Below are positions 11,263 through 23,111 of a stretch of DNA of 64,000 nucleotides, piece by piece. Positions within the stretch are counted from its first letter, which is position 1. Each line of letters starts with the position of its first letter. The notes under the pieces were generated by a model. It ran no database searches. It was not told the DNA's origin and worked only from the letters and a program-made list of their open reading frames with translations. This stretch comes from Theocolax elegans (taxonomy: Eukaryota; Arthropoda; Insecta; Hymenoptera; Cerocephalidae): the NCBI GenBank assembly GCA_026168455.1, contig CM047425.1:27149058-27213057 (forward strand). The letters are read 5' to 3'. The position numbers and the translations under genes were made by a program.

Positions 11263-11977
11263 ATGGATACAAGATGGCAACATCCATTCACATCAATTTT
11301 AAGCGGTCCCACTGGTTGTGGCAAGACGGTGTTTGTTAAAAAATTTAAAAAAAATTGAGCGAAAGATTTTTTATTATACCGAATGGCAGTCAGGATATAG
11401 AGATTTAGGCAACGATATAGAATTCCGTGAAGAGCTACCACAAAGTGCCGACTATGCTAATGATCCTCGACCGAAATTAATAGTTATCGACGACTTGATG
11501 CGCGAATCGTCTTCCGACGGCGGTGCGATCGTTAATTTATTTACCAAAGGAAGTCATCATAACAATTTAAGCATTATATTTATAACGCAAAATATTTTTC
11601 ATCAAGGTAAGGGTCAACGTGATATATCATTGAACGCTCATTATATTGTACTATTCAGGAATTTGCGCGATCGTGCACAGATAAATTATCTGGCACGCCA
11701 AATATATCCAGAAGATACACTATTTCTCAGAAAGGCCTACGGAGATGCAACTTCTCAACCATATGGTTATCTTTTACTTGATTTGAAACAAAATACGCCC
11801 GACAATTGTCGGTTTCGGACATCCATCTTCCCCGATGATTCTTACCATTTCGTGTATGTGCAACGGAAAAAAATAAAACACGGTGATTATGCGAATCAGC
11901 TACCAGTCGTCTCTCTAAGATGGCATCGAAAACTCGTCGACGAGCACCATTCACCACGAAGACTGCGATTGTTTTGA
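11263..11977 (+). pseudogene. Polinton FtsK/HerA-type packaging ATPase (frameshifted)
   Basis: This family of ATPases pumps viral-type genomes into capsids. The ATG at 11263 opens a frame with Walker A GPTGCGKT at 11305-11328 but stops after 31 codons. The rest is in the next frame through 11977, with Walker B LIVIDD (to 11493) and the NLFTKGSHH and SIIFITQN segments conserved in Polinton ATPases. Sequence normally present between Walker A and the ERKIFYY-like segment appears shortened near 11345, so there is a small deletion plus frameshift. It lies 208 bp after the polymerase on the same strand and overlaps the start of the next ORF. Confidence 0.82.
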
Positions 11978-12270
11978 GAGCATCGTACCATTTGACCGAC
12001 GAACAGAGAAAAGCGTTACTTGCGAAAGCTGACTCTAAACTAGTTAAACATATTTGTGAATGTGCTTTAAACGTGTTGGCTGGTAACGTACCTCTTAGTA
12101 AAGACCATAAATCGCGACTACGTAAACACGCGCCGATTTTACGCAAGTTAGCTGAACGTGATGTTAATTTGACACGTAAGAAGAAACTAATTGTTCAACG
12201 AGGAAGTTTTTTACCTGCACTTTTAGCACCTTTCATCGGGACAGTTTTAGCAAGTCTCGTATCAAAGTGA
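11920..12270 (+). CDS. small basic Polinton protein with pX-like tail (116 aa)
   Basis: Intact ORF, rich in Lys/Arg, ending with a basic cluster followed by a hydrophobic stretch (GSFLPALLAPFIGT near residues 97-108). This basic-then-hydrophobic layout resembles small virion or core proteins of Polinton-like viruses that have been compared with adenovirus pX. Homology is inferred from layout and context, not from a search. It overlaps the end of the ATPase frame by 58 nt and ends 3 nt before the next ORF, a compact viral-type arrangement. Confidence 0.6.
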   Translation: MASKTRRRAPFTTKTAIVLRASYHLTDEQRKALLAKADSKLVKHICECALNVLAGNVPLSKDHKSRLRKHAPILRKLAERDVNLTRKKKLIVQRGSFLPALLAPFIGTVLASLVSK

Positions 12271-12273
12271 AAT

Positions 12274-12813
12274 ATGGAGCACACAAGAAAAATTGTACTC
12301 GTACCTCAAGAAAGTGTGGAACGAATGAAGCAGCAGGTAAAATTGGATGGTACTGTTACAAAAACCGTTCAAACACAAAGTACGGTGACCAGCAGACTCG
12401 ATGCTGAAATGAACGATATCTTGAATTCATCAATGGATGAGCGCGAAAAATTGTATCTTTATGGACAGGTATTACAAAGATACCTACACTCTAAACATAA
12501 CGAAGCACGAATTGAAAATTTCAATGATGTGAATGTTAACGAAGTACCTTCAATCGAAGAAACAAACAAAGATCTTGACAGATTTGTAGTTGATAGCGTT
12601 CCAGTCAAGTTTCAATCACAAGCGGAACATTTGTTGCGATACTCAAGAAGGCATGGTAAAGCATCGTGGAATGAAAATGGAAAGCTAATGATAGATGGCG
12701 TGTCCGAGAAAGGTATGAATATAATCGATTTAGTGAATGACACTGTAAGAAATAGAAAAAGACTATTATTTTTATTTTACGATTCGATTTTATTTTTTCT
12801 AAATAATACGTAG
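12274..12813 (+). CDS. conserved Polinton protein, 3' end replaced by satellite DNA
   Basis: Recognised as a conserved but functionally undefined Polinton ORF by its segment PVKFQSQAEHLLRYSR, then SWNENGKLMIDG and the NIIDLVNDTVRNRK tail. From about codon 164 (near 12764) the DNA is satellite monomer sequence, so the last ~16 residues (LLFLFYDSILFF...) are translated satellite, not the natural C terminus. Capsid, penton, protease and integrase genes, expected further right in a complete Polinton, are absent. Confidence 0.7.
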   Translation: MEHTRKIVLVPQESVERMKQQVKLDGTVTKTVQTQSTVTSRLDAEMNDILNSSMDEREKLYLYGQVLQRYLHSKHNEARIENFNDVNVNEVPSIEETNKDLDRFVVDSVPVKFQSQAEHLLRYSRRHGKASWNENGKLMIDGVSEKGMNIIDLVNDTVRNRKRLLFLFYDSILFFLNNT

Positions 12814-15800
12814 TTCAAATTCACTTCTCTATCTTTATTAGATTAAAAGTTATAATTTGTTTATAATAAAAAGGGTTCTAGTTATCGGGTCGAGGTTATT
12901 TCTGAACTGTATATTATTTACTTAGCGAAAAATACAATAACAGTGTTAAACTTAAAAAATTAGTGCAATTTAGAAATTTTACAAATTGTAGGTGACGACT
13001 TGCTTCAAAAAAAGAAGATACGTTTATGAGTTTATATGAGTTGACTCGAGCTTGTGTAACCTGGTCATCATAACCAATCTACAAATTTTATTTTTTTTTT
13101 AATTTTATGAAAAGTTAATTTTTATTATATCAATCGATTTTATTATTTCTAAATAGTACGTAGTTCTAATTCACTTCTCAATCTATATTAGTTTAAAGGC
13201 TATAATATGTTAATATTAAAAAGAGTTCTAGTTATTGTGTCGGAGTTATTGCTGAACTGTATATTATTTACTTAGCGAAAAATACAATAACAGTGTTAAA
13301 CTTCAAAAATTAGTGCAATTTAGAAACTTTACAAATTGTAGGTGACGACTTGCTTTAAAAAAGGAGATACGTTTATGAGTTTATATGAGTGGACTCGATC
13401 TTCTGTAACCTGGTCATCATAACCAATCTATATATATATATTTTTTTTTTTTTGAAGAGAAGTTGATTTTTTTTTACGAATCGATTTATTTTTTCTAAAT
13501 AATACGTAGATCAATTCACTTCTTTATCTTTATTAGTTTAAGGTTATAATTTGTTAATAATAAAAAGGGTTCTAGTTATCATGTCGAAGTTATTTCTGAA
13601 CTGTTTATTATTTACTTATCGAATATACAATAACAGTGTAACACATAAAAAATTAGTGCAATTAGAAATTTTACAAATTGTAGGTGACGATTTGCTTCTA
13701 AAAAAGAAGATACGTTTATGAGTGTATATGAGCCAACTCCAGCTGCTGTTACCTAATCTTCATAACATATTTTCAATTTTCCTTTTTTTTTTAATTTTGA
13801 TGAAAAGTTGAATTGTATTATACGAATCGATTTTATTTTTTCTAAATAATACGTAGTTCTAATTCAATTCTCATTCTTTATTAGTTTAAAGGCTAAAATA
13901 TGTTAATAATAAAAAGAGTTCTAGTTATCGTACCGAGGTTATTGCTGAACTGTATAGTATTTACTTAGCGAATATTACAATAACACTGTTAAACTTAAAA
14001 AATTAATGCAATTTAGAAATTTTACAAATTTTAGGTGACGAATTGCTTCTAAATAATGATACGTTTATGAGTTTATATGAGTGGACTCGAGCTTCGGTAA
14101 CCGGGTCATCGTAACCAATCTACAAATTTTTTTTTTTTTTATTTTGAAGAAAAGTTGATTCTTATTTTACGAATCGATTTTATTTTTTCTAAATAATACG
14201 TAGTTCTATTTCACTTCTCAATCTTTGTTAGTTTAAAGGTTATAATTTGTTAATAATAAAAAGAGTTCTAGTTATTGTGTCGAGGTTATTTCTGAACTGT
14301 ATATTATTTACTTAGTGGATAATAAAATAGCAATATCAAAATTGAAAAATTAGTGCAATTTAGAAATTTTACAAATTGTAGGTGACGATTTGCTTCTAAA
14401 AAAGAAGATACGTTTATGAGTTTATATGAGTTGACTCGAGCTTCTGTAACCTGGTCATCATAACCAATCTACAAATTTTTTTTTTTTTTAATTTTGATGA
14501 AAAGTTGATTTTTATTATACGAATCGATTTTATTTTTTCTAAATAATACGTAGTTCTATTTCACTTCTCAATCTTTGTTAGTTTAAAGGTTATAATTTGT
14601 TAATAATAAAAAGAGTTCTAGTTATTGTGTCGAGGTTATTTCTAAACTGTATATTATTTACTTAGTGAATAATACAATAACAGTGTTAAACTTAAAAAAT
14701 TAGTGCAATTTAGAAATTTTACAAATTGTAGGTGACGACTTGCTTCTAAAAAAGAAGATACGTTTATGAGTTTATATGAGTTGACTCGAGCTTCTGAAGC
14801 CTGATTTTCATAACCAATTTTCAATTTTTCTTTTTTTAATTTTTATGAAAAGTTGATTTTTATTATACGAATCGATTTTTTTTTCTAAATAATACGTAGA
14901 TCAAATTCACTTCTTTATCTTTATTAGTTTAAGGTTATAATTTGTTAATAATAAAAAGGGTTCTAGTTATCATGTCGAAGTTATTTCTGAACTGTTTATT
15001 ATTTACTTATCGAATAATACAATAACAGTGTAACACATAAAAAAATTAGTGCAATTTAGAAATTTTACAAATTGTAGGTGACGATTTGCTTCTAAAAAAG
15101 AAGATACGTTATGAGTGTATATGAGCCAACTCCAGCTGCTGTTACCTAATCTTCATAACATATTTTCAATTTTCCTTTTTTTTTTAATTTGATGAAAAGT
15201 TGAATTGTATTATACGAATCGATTTTATTTTTTCTAAATAATACGTAGTTCTAATTCAATTCTCATTCTTTATTAGTTTAAAGGCTAAAATATGTTAATA
15301 ATAAAAAGAGTTCTAGTTACCGTGTCGAGGTTATTTCTAAACTGTATATTATTTACTTAGCGAATAATACAATATCAGTGTTAACTTAAAAAATTAGTGC
15401 AGTTTAGAAATTTTACAAATTGTAAGTGACGACTTGTTTCTAAAAAAGAAGATACGTTTATGAGTTTATATGAGTGGGATCGAGCTTCTGTAACCTGGTC
15501 ATCATAACCAATTTACAATTTTTATTTTTTTTTTTAAAGAAAAGTTGATTTTTCTTTTACGAATCGATTTTATATTTTCTAATTAATACTTAGATCAAAT
15601 TCACTTCTTTATTTTATTAGTTTAAAGGTTATAATATGTTAATAATAAAAGAGTTCTAGTTATCGTGCCGAGGTTCTTTCTGAACTGTATATTATTACTT
15701 AGTGAATAATACAATAACAGTGTTAAACTTAAAAAATTTGTGCAATTTAGAAATTTTACAAATTGCAGGTGACGTATTGCGTCTAAAGAAGAAGATCCGT

Positions 15801-18800
15801 TTATGTGTTTACATGAGTTGACTCGAGCTTCTGTAACCTGGTCATCATAGCCAATCTACAAATATTATTTTTTTTTATTTTGATGAAAATGTGATTCCTA
15901 TTTTACGAATCGATTTTATTTTGTCTAACTAATATGTAGTTCAAATTTACTTCTCAATCTTTGTTAGTTTAAAGGTTATAAATTGTTAATAATAAAAAGA
16001 GTTCTAGTTATCGTATCGAGGTTATTGCTGAACTGTATATTATTTACTTAGCGAATATTACAATAACAGTGTTAAACTTAAAAAATTAGTGCAATTTAGA
16101 AATATTACAAATTGTAGGTGGCGATTTGCTTCTACAAAAGGAGATACGTTTATGAGTATATATGAGTGGACTCGAGCTTCGGTAACCTGGTCATCAAACC
16201 AATCTACAAATTTTCTTTATTTTTTATTTTGAAGAAAAGTTGATTCCTACTTTACGAATCGATTTTATTTTGTCTAAATAATACGTAGTTCTAATTCATT
16301 GCTAAATCTATGTTGGTTTAAGGGCTATAATTTGTTAATAATAAAAAGAGTTCTAGTTATCGTACCGAGGTTATTGCTGAACTGTATAGTATTTACTTAG
16401 CGAATATTACAATAACACTGTTAAACTTAAAAAATTAATGCAATTTAGAAATTTTACAAATTTTAGGTGACGAATTGCTTCTAAATAATGATACGTTTAT
16501 GAGTTTATATGAGTGGACTCGAGCTTCGGTAACCGGGTCATCGTAACCAATCTACAAATTTTATTTTTTTTTATTTTTATGAAAAGTTGATTTTTATTAC
16601 ATCAATCGATTTTATTATTTCTAAATAATACGTAGTTCTAATTCACTTCTCAATATTTGTTAGTTTAAAGGTTATAATTTGCTAATAATAATAAAAAGAG
16701 TTCTAGTTATCGTACCGAGGTTCTTTCTGAACTGTATATTATTTACTTAGTGAAAATTACAATAACAGTGTTAAACTTAAAAAATTAGTGCAGTTTAGAA
16801 ATGTTACAAATTGTAGGTGAAGATTTGCGTCTAAAGAAGAAGATACGTTTATGTATTTATATGATTTGCTCGAGCTTCTGTAACCTGGTCATCATAACCA
16901 ATCTACAAATTTTATTTTTTTTTATTTTGAAGAAAAGTTGATTCTTTTTTACGAATCGATTTTATTTTATCTAAATAATACGTAGTTCTAATTCACTTCT
17001 TAATCTTTATGAATTTAAAGGCTATAATTTGTTAATAATAAAAAGAGTTCTAGTTATCGTGTCGATGTTATTTCTGAGTGTATATTATTTACTTATTAAA
17101 TAATACAATAACTGTGTTAAACTTAAAAAATTAGTGCAGTTAGAAATTTTAAAAATTGTAAGTGACGACTTGCTTCTAATAAAGAAGATTCGTTCATGAG
17201 TTTATATGAGTTGATTCGAGCTTCAGTAACCTGATTTTCATACCAATTTTCAATTTTTCTTTTTTTAATTTTATGAAAAGTTGATTTTTATTATACGAAT
17301 CGATTGTGTTTTATCTAAATAAATGTGTTTTAAATTCATTACTACTACCATTGTTAAGTTTTAAAAAAGGTGCTAGTTATTGTGTCGAGGTTATTTCTGG
17401 ACTGTATATTATTTACTTAGTGGATAATAAAATAGCAGTATCAAAATTGAAAAATTAGTGCAATTTAGAAATTTTACAAATTGTAGGTGACGACTTGCTT
17501 CTAAAAAAGAAGATACGTTTATGAGTTTATATGAGTGGACTCGAGCTTCGGTAACCTGGTCATCATAACCAATTTACAATTTTTATTTTTTTTTTATTTT
17601 TATGAAAAGTTGATTTTTATTATACGAATCGATTTTATTTTTTCTAAATAATACGTAGTTCTATTTCACTTCTCAATCTTTGTTAGTTTAAAGGTTATAA
17701 TTTGTTAATAATAAAAAGGGTTCTAGTTATCGGGTCGAGGTTATTTCTGAACTGTATATTATTTACTTAGCGAAAAATACAATAACAGTGTTAAACTTAA
17801 AAAATTAGTGCAATTTAGAAATTTTACAAATTGTAGGTGACGACTTGCTTCAAAAAAAGAAGATACGTTTATGAGTTTATATGAGTTGACTCGAGCTTGT
17901 GTAACCTGGTCATCATAACCAATCTACAAATTTTATTTTTTTTTTATTTTTATGAAAAGTTAATTTTTATTATATCAATCGATTTTATTATTTCTAAATA
18001 GTACGTAGTTCTAATTCACTTCTCAATCTATATTAGTTTAAAGGCTATAATATGTTAATATTAAAAAGAGTTCTAGTTATTGTGTCGGAGTTATTGCTGA
18101 ACTGTATATTATTTACTTAGCGAAAAATACAATAACAGTGTTAAACTTCAAAAATTAGTGCAATTTAGAAACTTTACAAATTGTAGGTGACGACTTGCTT
18201 TTAAAAAAGGAGATACGTTTATGAGTTTATATGAGTGGACTCGATCTTCTGTAACCTGGTCATCATAACCAATCTATATATATATATTTTTTTTTTTTTG
18301 AAGAGAAGTTGATTTTTTTTTTACGAATCGATTTTATTTTTTCTAAATAATACGTAGATCAAATTCACTTCTTTATCTTTATTAGTTTAAGGTTATAATT
18401 TGTTAATAATAAAAAGGGTTCTAGTTATCATGTCGAAGTTATTTCTGAACTGTTTATTATTTACTTATCGAATAATACAATAACAGTGTAACACATAAAA
18501 AATTAGTGCAATTTAGAAATTTTACAAATTGTAGGTGACGATTTGCTTCTAAAAAAGAAGATACGTTTATGAGTGTATATGAGCCAACTCCAGCTGCTGT
18601 TACCTAATCTTCATAACATATTTTCAATTTTCCTTTTTTTTTTTAATTTTGATGAAAAGTTGAATTGTATTATACGAATCGATTTTATTTTTTCTAAATA
18701 ATACGTAGTTCTAATTCAATTCTCATTCTTTATTAGTTTAAAGGCTAAAATATGTTAATAATAAAAAGAGTTCTAGTTACCGTGTCGAGGTTATTTCTAA

Positions 18801-20866
18801 ACTGTATATTATTTACTTAGCGAATAATACAATATCAGTGTTAAACTTAAAAAATTAGTGCAGTTTAGAAATTTTACAAATTGTAAGTGACGACTTGTTT
18901 CTAAAAAAGAAGATACGTTTATGAGTTTATATGAGTGGGATCGAGCTTCTGTAACCTGGTCATCATAACCAATTTACAATTTTTATTTTTTTTTTTTAAA
19001 GAAAAGTTGATTTTTCTTTTACGAATCGATTTTATATTTTCTAATTAATACTTAGATCAAATTCACTTCTTTATTTTTATTAGTTTAAAGGTTATAATAT
19101 GTTAATAATAAAAAGAGTTCTAGTTATCGTGCCGAGGTTCTTTCTGAACTGTATATTATTTACTTAGTGAATAATACAATAACAGTGTTAAACTTAAAAA
19201 ATTTGTGCAATTTAGAAATTTTACAAATTGCAGGTGACGTATTGCGTCTAAAGAAGAAGATCCGTTTATGTGTTTACATGAGTTGACTCGAGCTTCTGTA
19301 ACCTGGTCATCATAGCCAATCTACAAATATTATTTTTTTTTTATTTTGATGAAAATGTGATTCCTATTTTACGAATCGATTTTATTTTGTCTAACTAATA
19401 TGTAGTTCAAATTTACTTCTCAATCTTTGTTAGTTTAAAGGTTATAAATTGTTAATAATAAAAGAGTTCTAGTTATCGTATCGAGGTTATTGCTGAACTG
19501 TATATTATTTACTTAGCGAATATTACAATAACAGTGTTAAACTTAAAAATTAGTGCAATTTAGAAATATTACAAATTGTAGGTGGCGATTTGCTTCTACA
19601 AAAGGAGATACGTTTATGAGTATATATGAGTGGACTCGAGCTTCGGTAACCTGGTCATCAAACCAATCTACAAATTTTCTTTATTTTTTATTTTGAAGAA
19701 AAGTTGATTCCTACTTTACGAATCGATTTTATTTTGTCTAAATAATACGTAGTTCTAATTCATTGCTAAATCTATGTTGGTTTAAGGGCTATAATTTGTT
19801 AATAATAAAAAGAGTTCTAGTTATCGTACCGAGGTTATTGCTGAACTGTATAGTATTTACTTAGCGAATATTACAATAACACTGTTAAACTTAAAAAATT
19901 AATGCAATTTAGAAATTTTACAAATTTTAGGTGACGAATTGCTTCTAAATAATGATACGTTTATGAGTTTATATGAGTGGACTCGAGCTTCGGTAACCGG
20001 GTCATCGTAACCAATCTACAAATTTTATTTTTTTTTTATTTTTATGAAAAGTTGATTTTTATTACATCAATCGATTTTATTATTTCTAAATAATACGTAG
20101 TTCTAATTCACTTCTCAATATTTGTTAGTTTAAAGGTTATAATTTGCTAATAATAATAAAAAGAGTTCTAGTTATCGTACCGAGGTTCTTTCTGAACTGT
20201 ATATTATTTACTTAGTGAAAATTACAATAACAGTGTTAAACTTAAAAAATTAGTGCAGTTTAGAAATGTTACAAATTGTAGGTGAAGATTTGCGTCTAAA
20301 GAAGAAGATACGTTTATGTATTTATATGATTTGCTCGAGCTTCTGTAACCTGGTCATCATAACCAATCTACAAATTTTATTTTTTTTTTATTTTGAAGAA
20401 AAGTTGATTCTTTTTTTACGAATCGATTTTATTTTATCTAAATAATACGTAGTTCTAATTCACTTCTTAATCTTTATGAATTTAAAGGCTATAATTTGTT
20501 AATAATAAAAAGAGTTCTAGTTATCGTGTCGATGTTATTTCTGAAGTGTATATTATTTACTTATTAAATAATACAATAACTGTGTTAAACTTAAAAAATT
20601 AGTGCAGTTTAGAAATTTTAAAAATTGTAAGTGACGACTTGCTTCTAATAAAGAAGATTCGTTCATGAGTTTATATGAGTTGATTCGAGCTTCAGTAACC
20701 TGATTTTCATAACCAATTTTCAATTTTTCTTTTTTTTAATTTTTATGAAAAGTTGATTTTTATTATACGAATCGATTGTGTTTTATCTAAATAAATGTAG
20801 TTTAAATTCATTACTCTACCATTGTTAGTTTAAAGGTGTTGATACTTGTTATAATTAATGATGGCC
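12764..20866. repeat. satellite array, ~347-bp monomer, ~23 copies, 10-mer higher-order repeat
   Basis: Direct repeats of an AT-rich unit containing GAATCGATTTTATTTT, AATACGTAGTTC, GTTCTAGTTATCG and GTAACCTGGTCATCA. The marker CGTACCGAGG with its variant downstream text lies at about 13929, 16362 and 19825. The spacings are 2433 and 3463 bp, that is 7 and 10 monomers of 346-348 bp. The block 14880-17330 repeats as 18330-20800, and 12.8-13.8 kb repeats near 17.65-18.65 kb. The array abuts the Polinton on the left and ends in a decayed partial monomer. No coding potential. Confidence 0.92.
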
Positions 20867-21133
20867 AATAATAAATCACCGTGATGTAGTGAGCCACTAT
20901 AATATAATAATGCACATATATATATATATACATATAAAGTTAAGTGTAAGTACTTTTTTAAACACTGCGCAAGGCAAAACGACTCCTGCTCGTCTCTTAT
21001 TATACGCAGGACTGACTAACAGTCCAAATTTTCGTCTTCGGTTAAAACTAAATTACAAGAGAGGGAGAAACCCGTACAGAGCATCTATTAGGTTCAATAT
21101 CTCAACAATATTTACATACGGACACACATACAT
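20867..21133. other. spacer between satellite and Gypsy 5' LTR
   Basis: Non-coding sequence with a short (TA)n tract around 20915. The four bases before the LTR are ACAT (21130-21133) and would be one side of the target duplication. The other side cannot be checked because the 3' LTR is truncated. Confidence 0.4.
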
Positions 21134-22181
21134 TGTAAAGGTAAGCTACATACTCTTATGCGTATGAAGCTATACCTTATAACGAGCGCGAGTGACGATC
21201 GGAAAAGCTCGTAGGTGATCGGGAAAGCCCGCGCGTAAGCCGCGTAAGGACTAATAATGGTCCGACGCGCAAGCTGACTGAGGAGAGTATATAGAGAGTT
21301 TATGTGAGTCATCGTAGATAGACACGTCGCCGGTAACTCCTTCCTTGATATTTCGCGGCAAGGGAACAAGAATCGTTATCGCGGATTCTTGCTCGGGTTC
21401 TGGGTTACGCGCCGTGAAGAGTGAGTGACTTGGTGGAGTGAGCGTGCTGGTGTTAAGTGCACAGCTCCAGCGACTCCCAGGAACCTGCGAGGACGGCGGA
21501 TTTGCCGCGCGCGAGAGCCCGACGGAGAGAGGGGAAACAGGCGAAGTCGAACCCATAGACGGGGAGAATCGAGATTTAAGGTACGTGGTGCACCACTCGC
21601 GAGCCGCCGAAGCCATAAAGACTCTCTCTTTACGGCTGTAACTTTAAGTTAGGAATCGACGGATCTCGCCCGCGCGCGACGGCGAGGAAGCTAACGGGCG
21701 ACCGCGCACGCGTGCTAGAAAGAGAGACACCTCGTCGCGAGACCTCACGCGGCCTATATAAGGTTTTTGTTAAATCTTTGTTCTTTGTTAAATTTTGTTT
21801 CTATTTCTTTAACTTGAATAAAATTCAAATGTAATCAATATCCGAGTACGAGTTTGATTATTGATTACCGGCGTACGTTATTCCCGTTATCCCGAATACC
21901 GCCCTCTCCGTTTCAGGAGCGGCCGAGGTAAACTTACCGCGAATTTATCCCTTTTATTCGCGATCCTTTTCAGCTCACGACGTTTTAGCTGTACAAAGAC
22001 GCGAGATCGGCAAGTGATCTCGCGGTTGTTAACGGACATCGCAACGGTAGGTCGAGCGCGGGGTTCACTGATTTGAATCCGCCGCGCACTCTCGGAGCAC
22101 CGCCTAGGGAATATAACTAAGCAGTGCCGTAGCAACCGATCCCTTTACCCCTACCGACGCGAAAGATTGTACCCCGTTACA
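21134..22181 (+). repeat. 5' LTR of the Gypsy element (1048 bp)
   Basis: Starts TGTAAAGGTA and ends CCCCGTTACA. The matching 3' copy starts at 28769. A TATATAAGG element at about 21756-21764 and AATAAA near 21819 are candidate promoter and poly(A) signals. ORFs of 60-121 aa occur in both LTRs only because the LTRs are duplicated; they should not be annotated as genes. Confidence 0.93.
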
Positions 22182-22199
22182 ACTGGCGCCCAAATATGT
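22182..22199 (+). promoter_or_regulatory. primer-binding site
   Basis: ACTGGCGCCCAAATATG follows the LTR end directly. TGGCGCC at this place is the common tRNA-primer complement of Gypsy elements. The specific tRNA was not determined. Confidence 0.75.
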
Positions 22200-23111
22200 G
22201 TGGATTAGGGATTACGCCGGATTAATTATCACAGAGAAGAGATAATTAATCTTACGAATTATTTATTTATTTAATAATAAGAAATTTTTAACAAGAATAA
22301 AGCTTTTACTACCAAGTGGGTAGTAAAAGCCGAAAAGCCGCCGTGGTAGTTGCGGACAAATACCACAACGTGAGGTCGACCCTGCGACTCAATTGGATTA
22401 ATTTCCATTTCTCTCTCTCACTCTCTCTCTCTCTCGAATCGTCTCGTTTTCGGCGGATTGAGTCAATTATTCGTAAATAATTGACTCAAAATTCAACAAG
22501 CGAATTGTAAAGCCTGCGCAAGGTTACAAACTTGAACCTGGTAGAATTGAAGCTTTTCGGACGGACATAACCTGGCCCGACGTCCTAACATTTATAGGTT
22601 AGGATAACAAATCCATGTTTATGCGATTGTAAGTGAGGTCATGCGTGCGGTTTATATAATTTTTAGATAACGATAAGATATTAATTTGTCTGTGATTAAC
22701 TTACTTAATTTATTTAAATTCACTAATTTAAGAAGATTTAGTTGCGATAGACCTCGAGCCTGGTTAACAATTTAAATTAACGAGTAGATAAGAAAAATCT
22801 TGTATATTATTAATTTTTAAATTCAAATTGTCCTCGGTTTTCTTTGATAGTTCTCTAGTGAGTGATAATAGAGTTCAAGAGAACATGTCCGAAAAGCTAG
22901 AAGTGCATTTGCGGATAGCAGATTCAAGTAAGTGGCTATAGATCTTAGGGAAAAGATAATTCCTTCAACTTTTGGCCCAATAATTTTAATTTTTCTTTGC
23001 TGCCACGCAAATTAAAATAGAATAACCTTGCGCACGCCAGGCCACAGTGCACCAAAAATAGAGATTTTTGTTTATTTGAAGTTATCCGCGAGCGATAATT
23101 AAATAAGCGCA
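22200..23111 (+). other. untranslated leader between PBS and gag
   Basis: No credible ORF. Contains a CT/TC microsatellite at about 22411-22436. gag begins at ATG 23112, preceded by AT-rich sequence with many stops. Confidence 0.6.

Noticed and set aside
12764..20866. Satellite read as CRISPR or as a gene family
   Set aside because: ~347-bp monomers without spacers and without open frames.
21112..22135. ORFs of 67-121 aa inside the Gypsy LTR, repeated at 28.6-29.7 kb
   Set aside because: Their conservation is explained by LTR duplication; they lie on both strands and have no recognisable domains.
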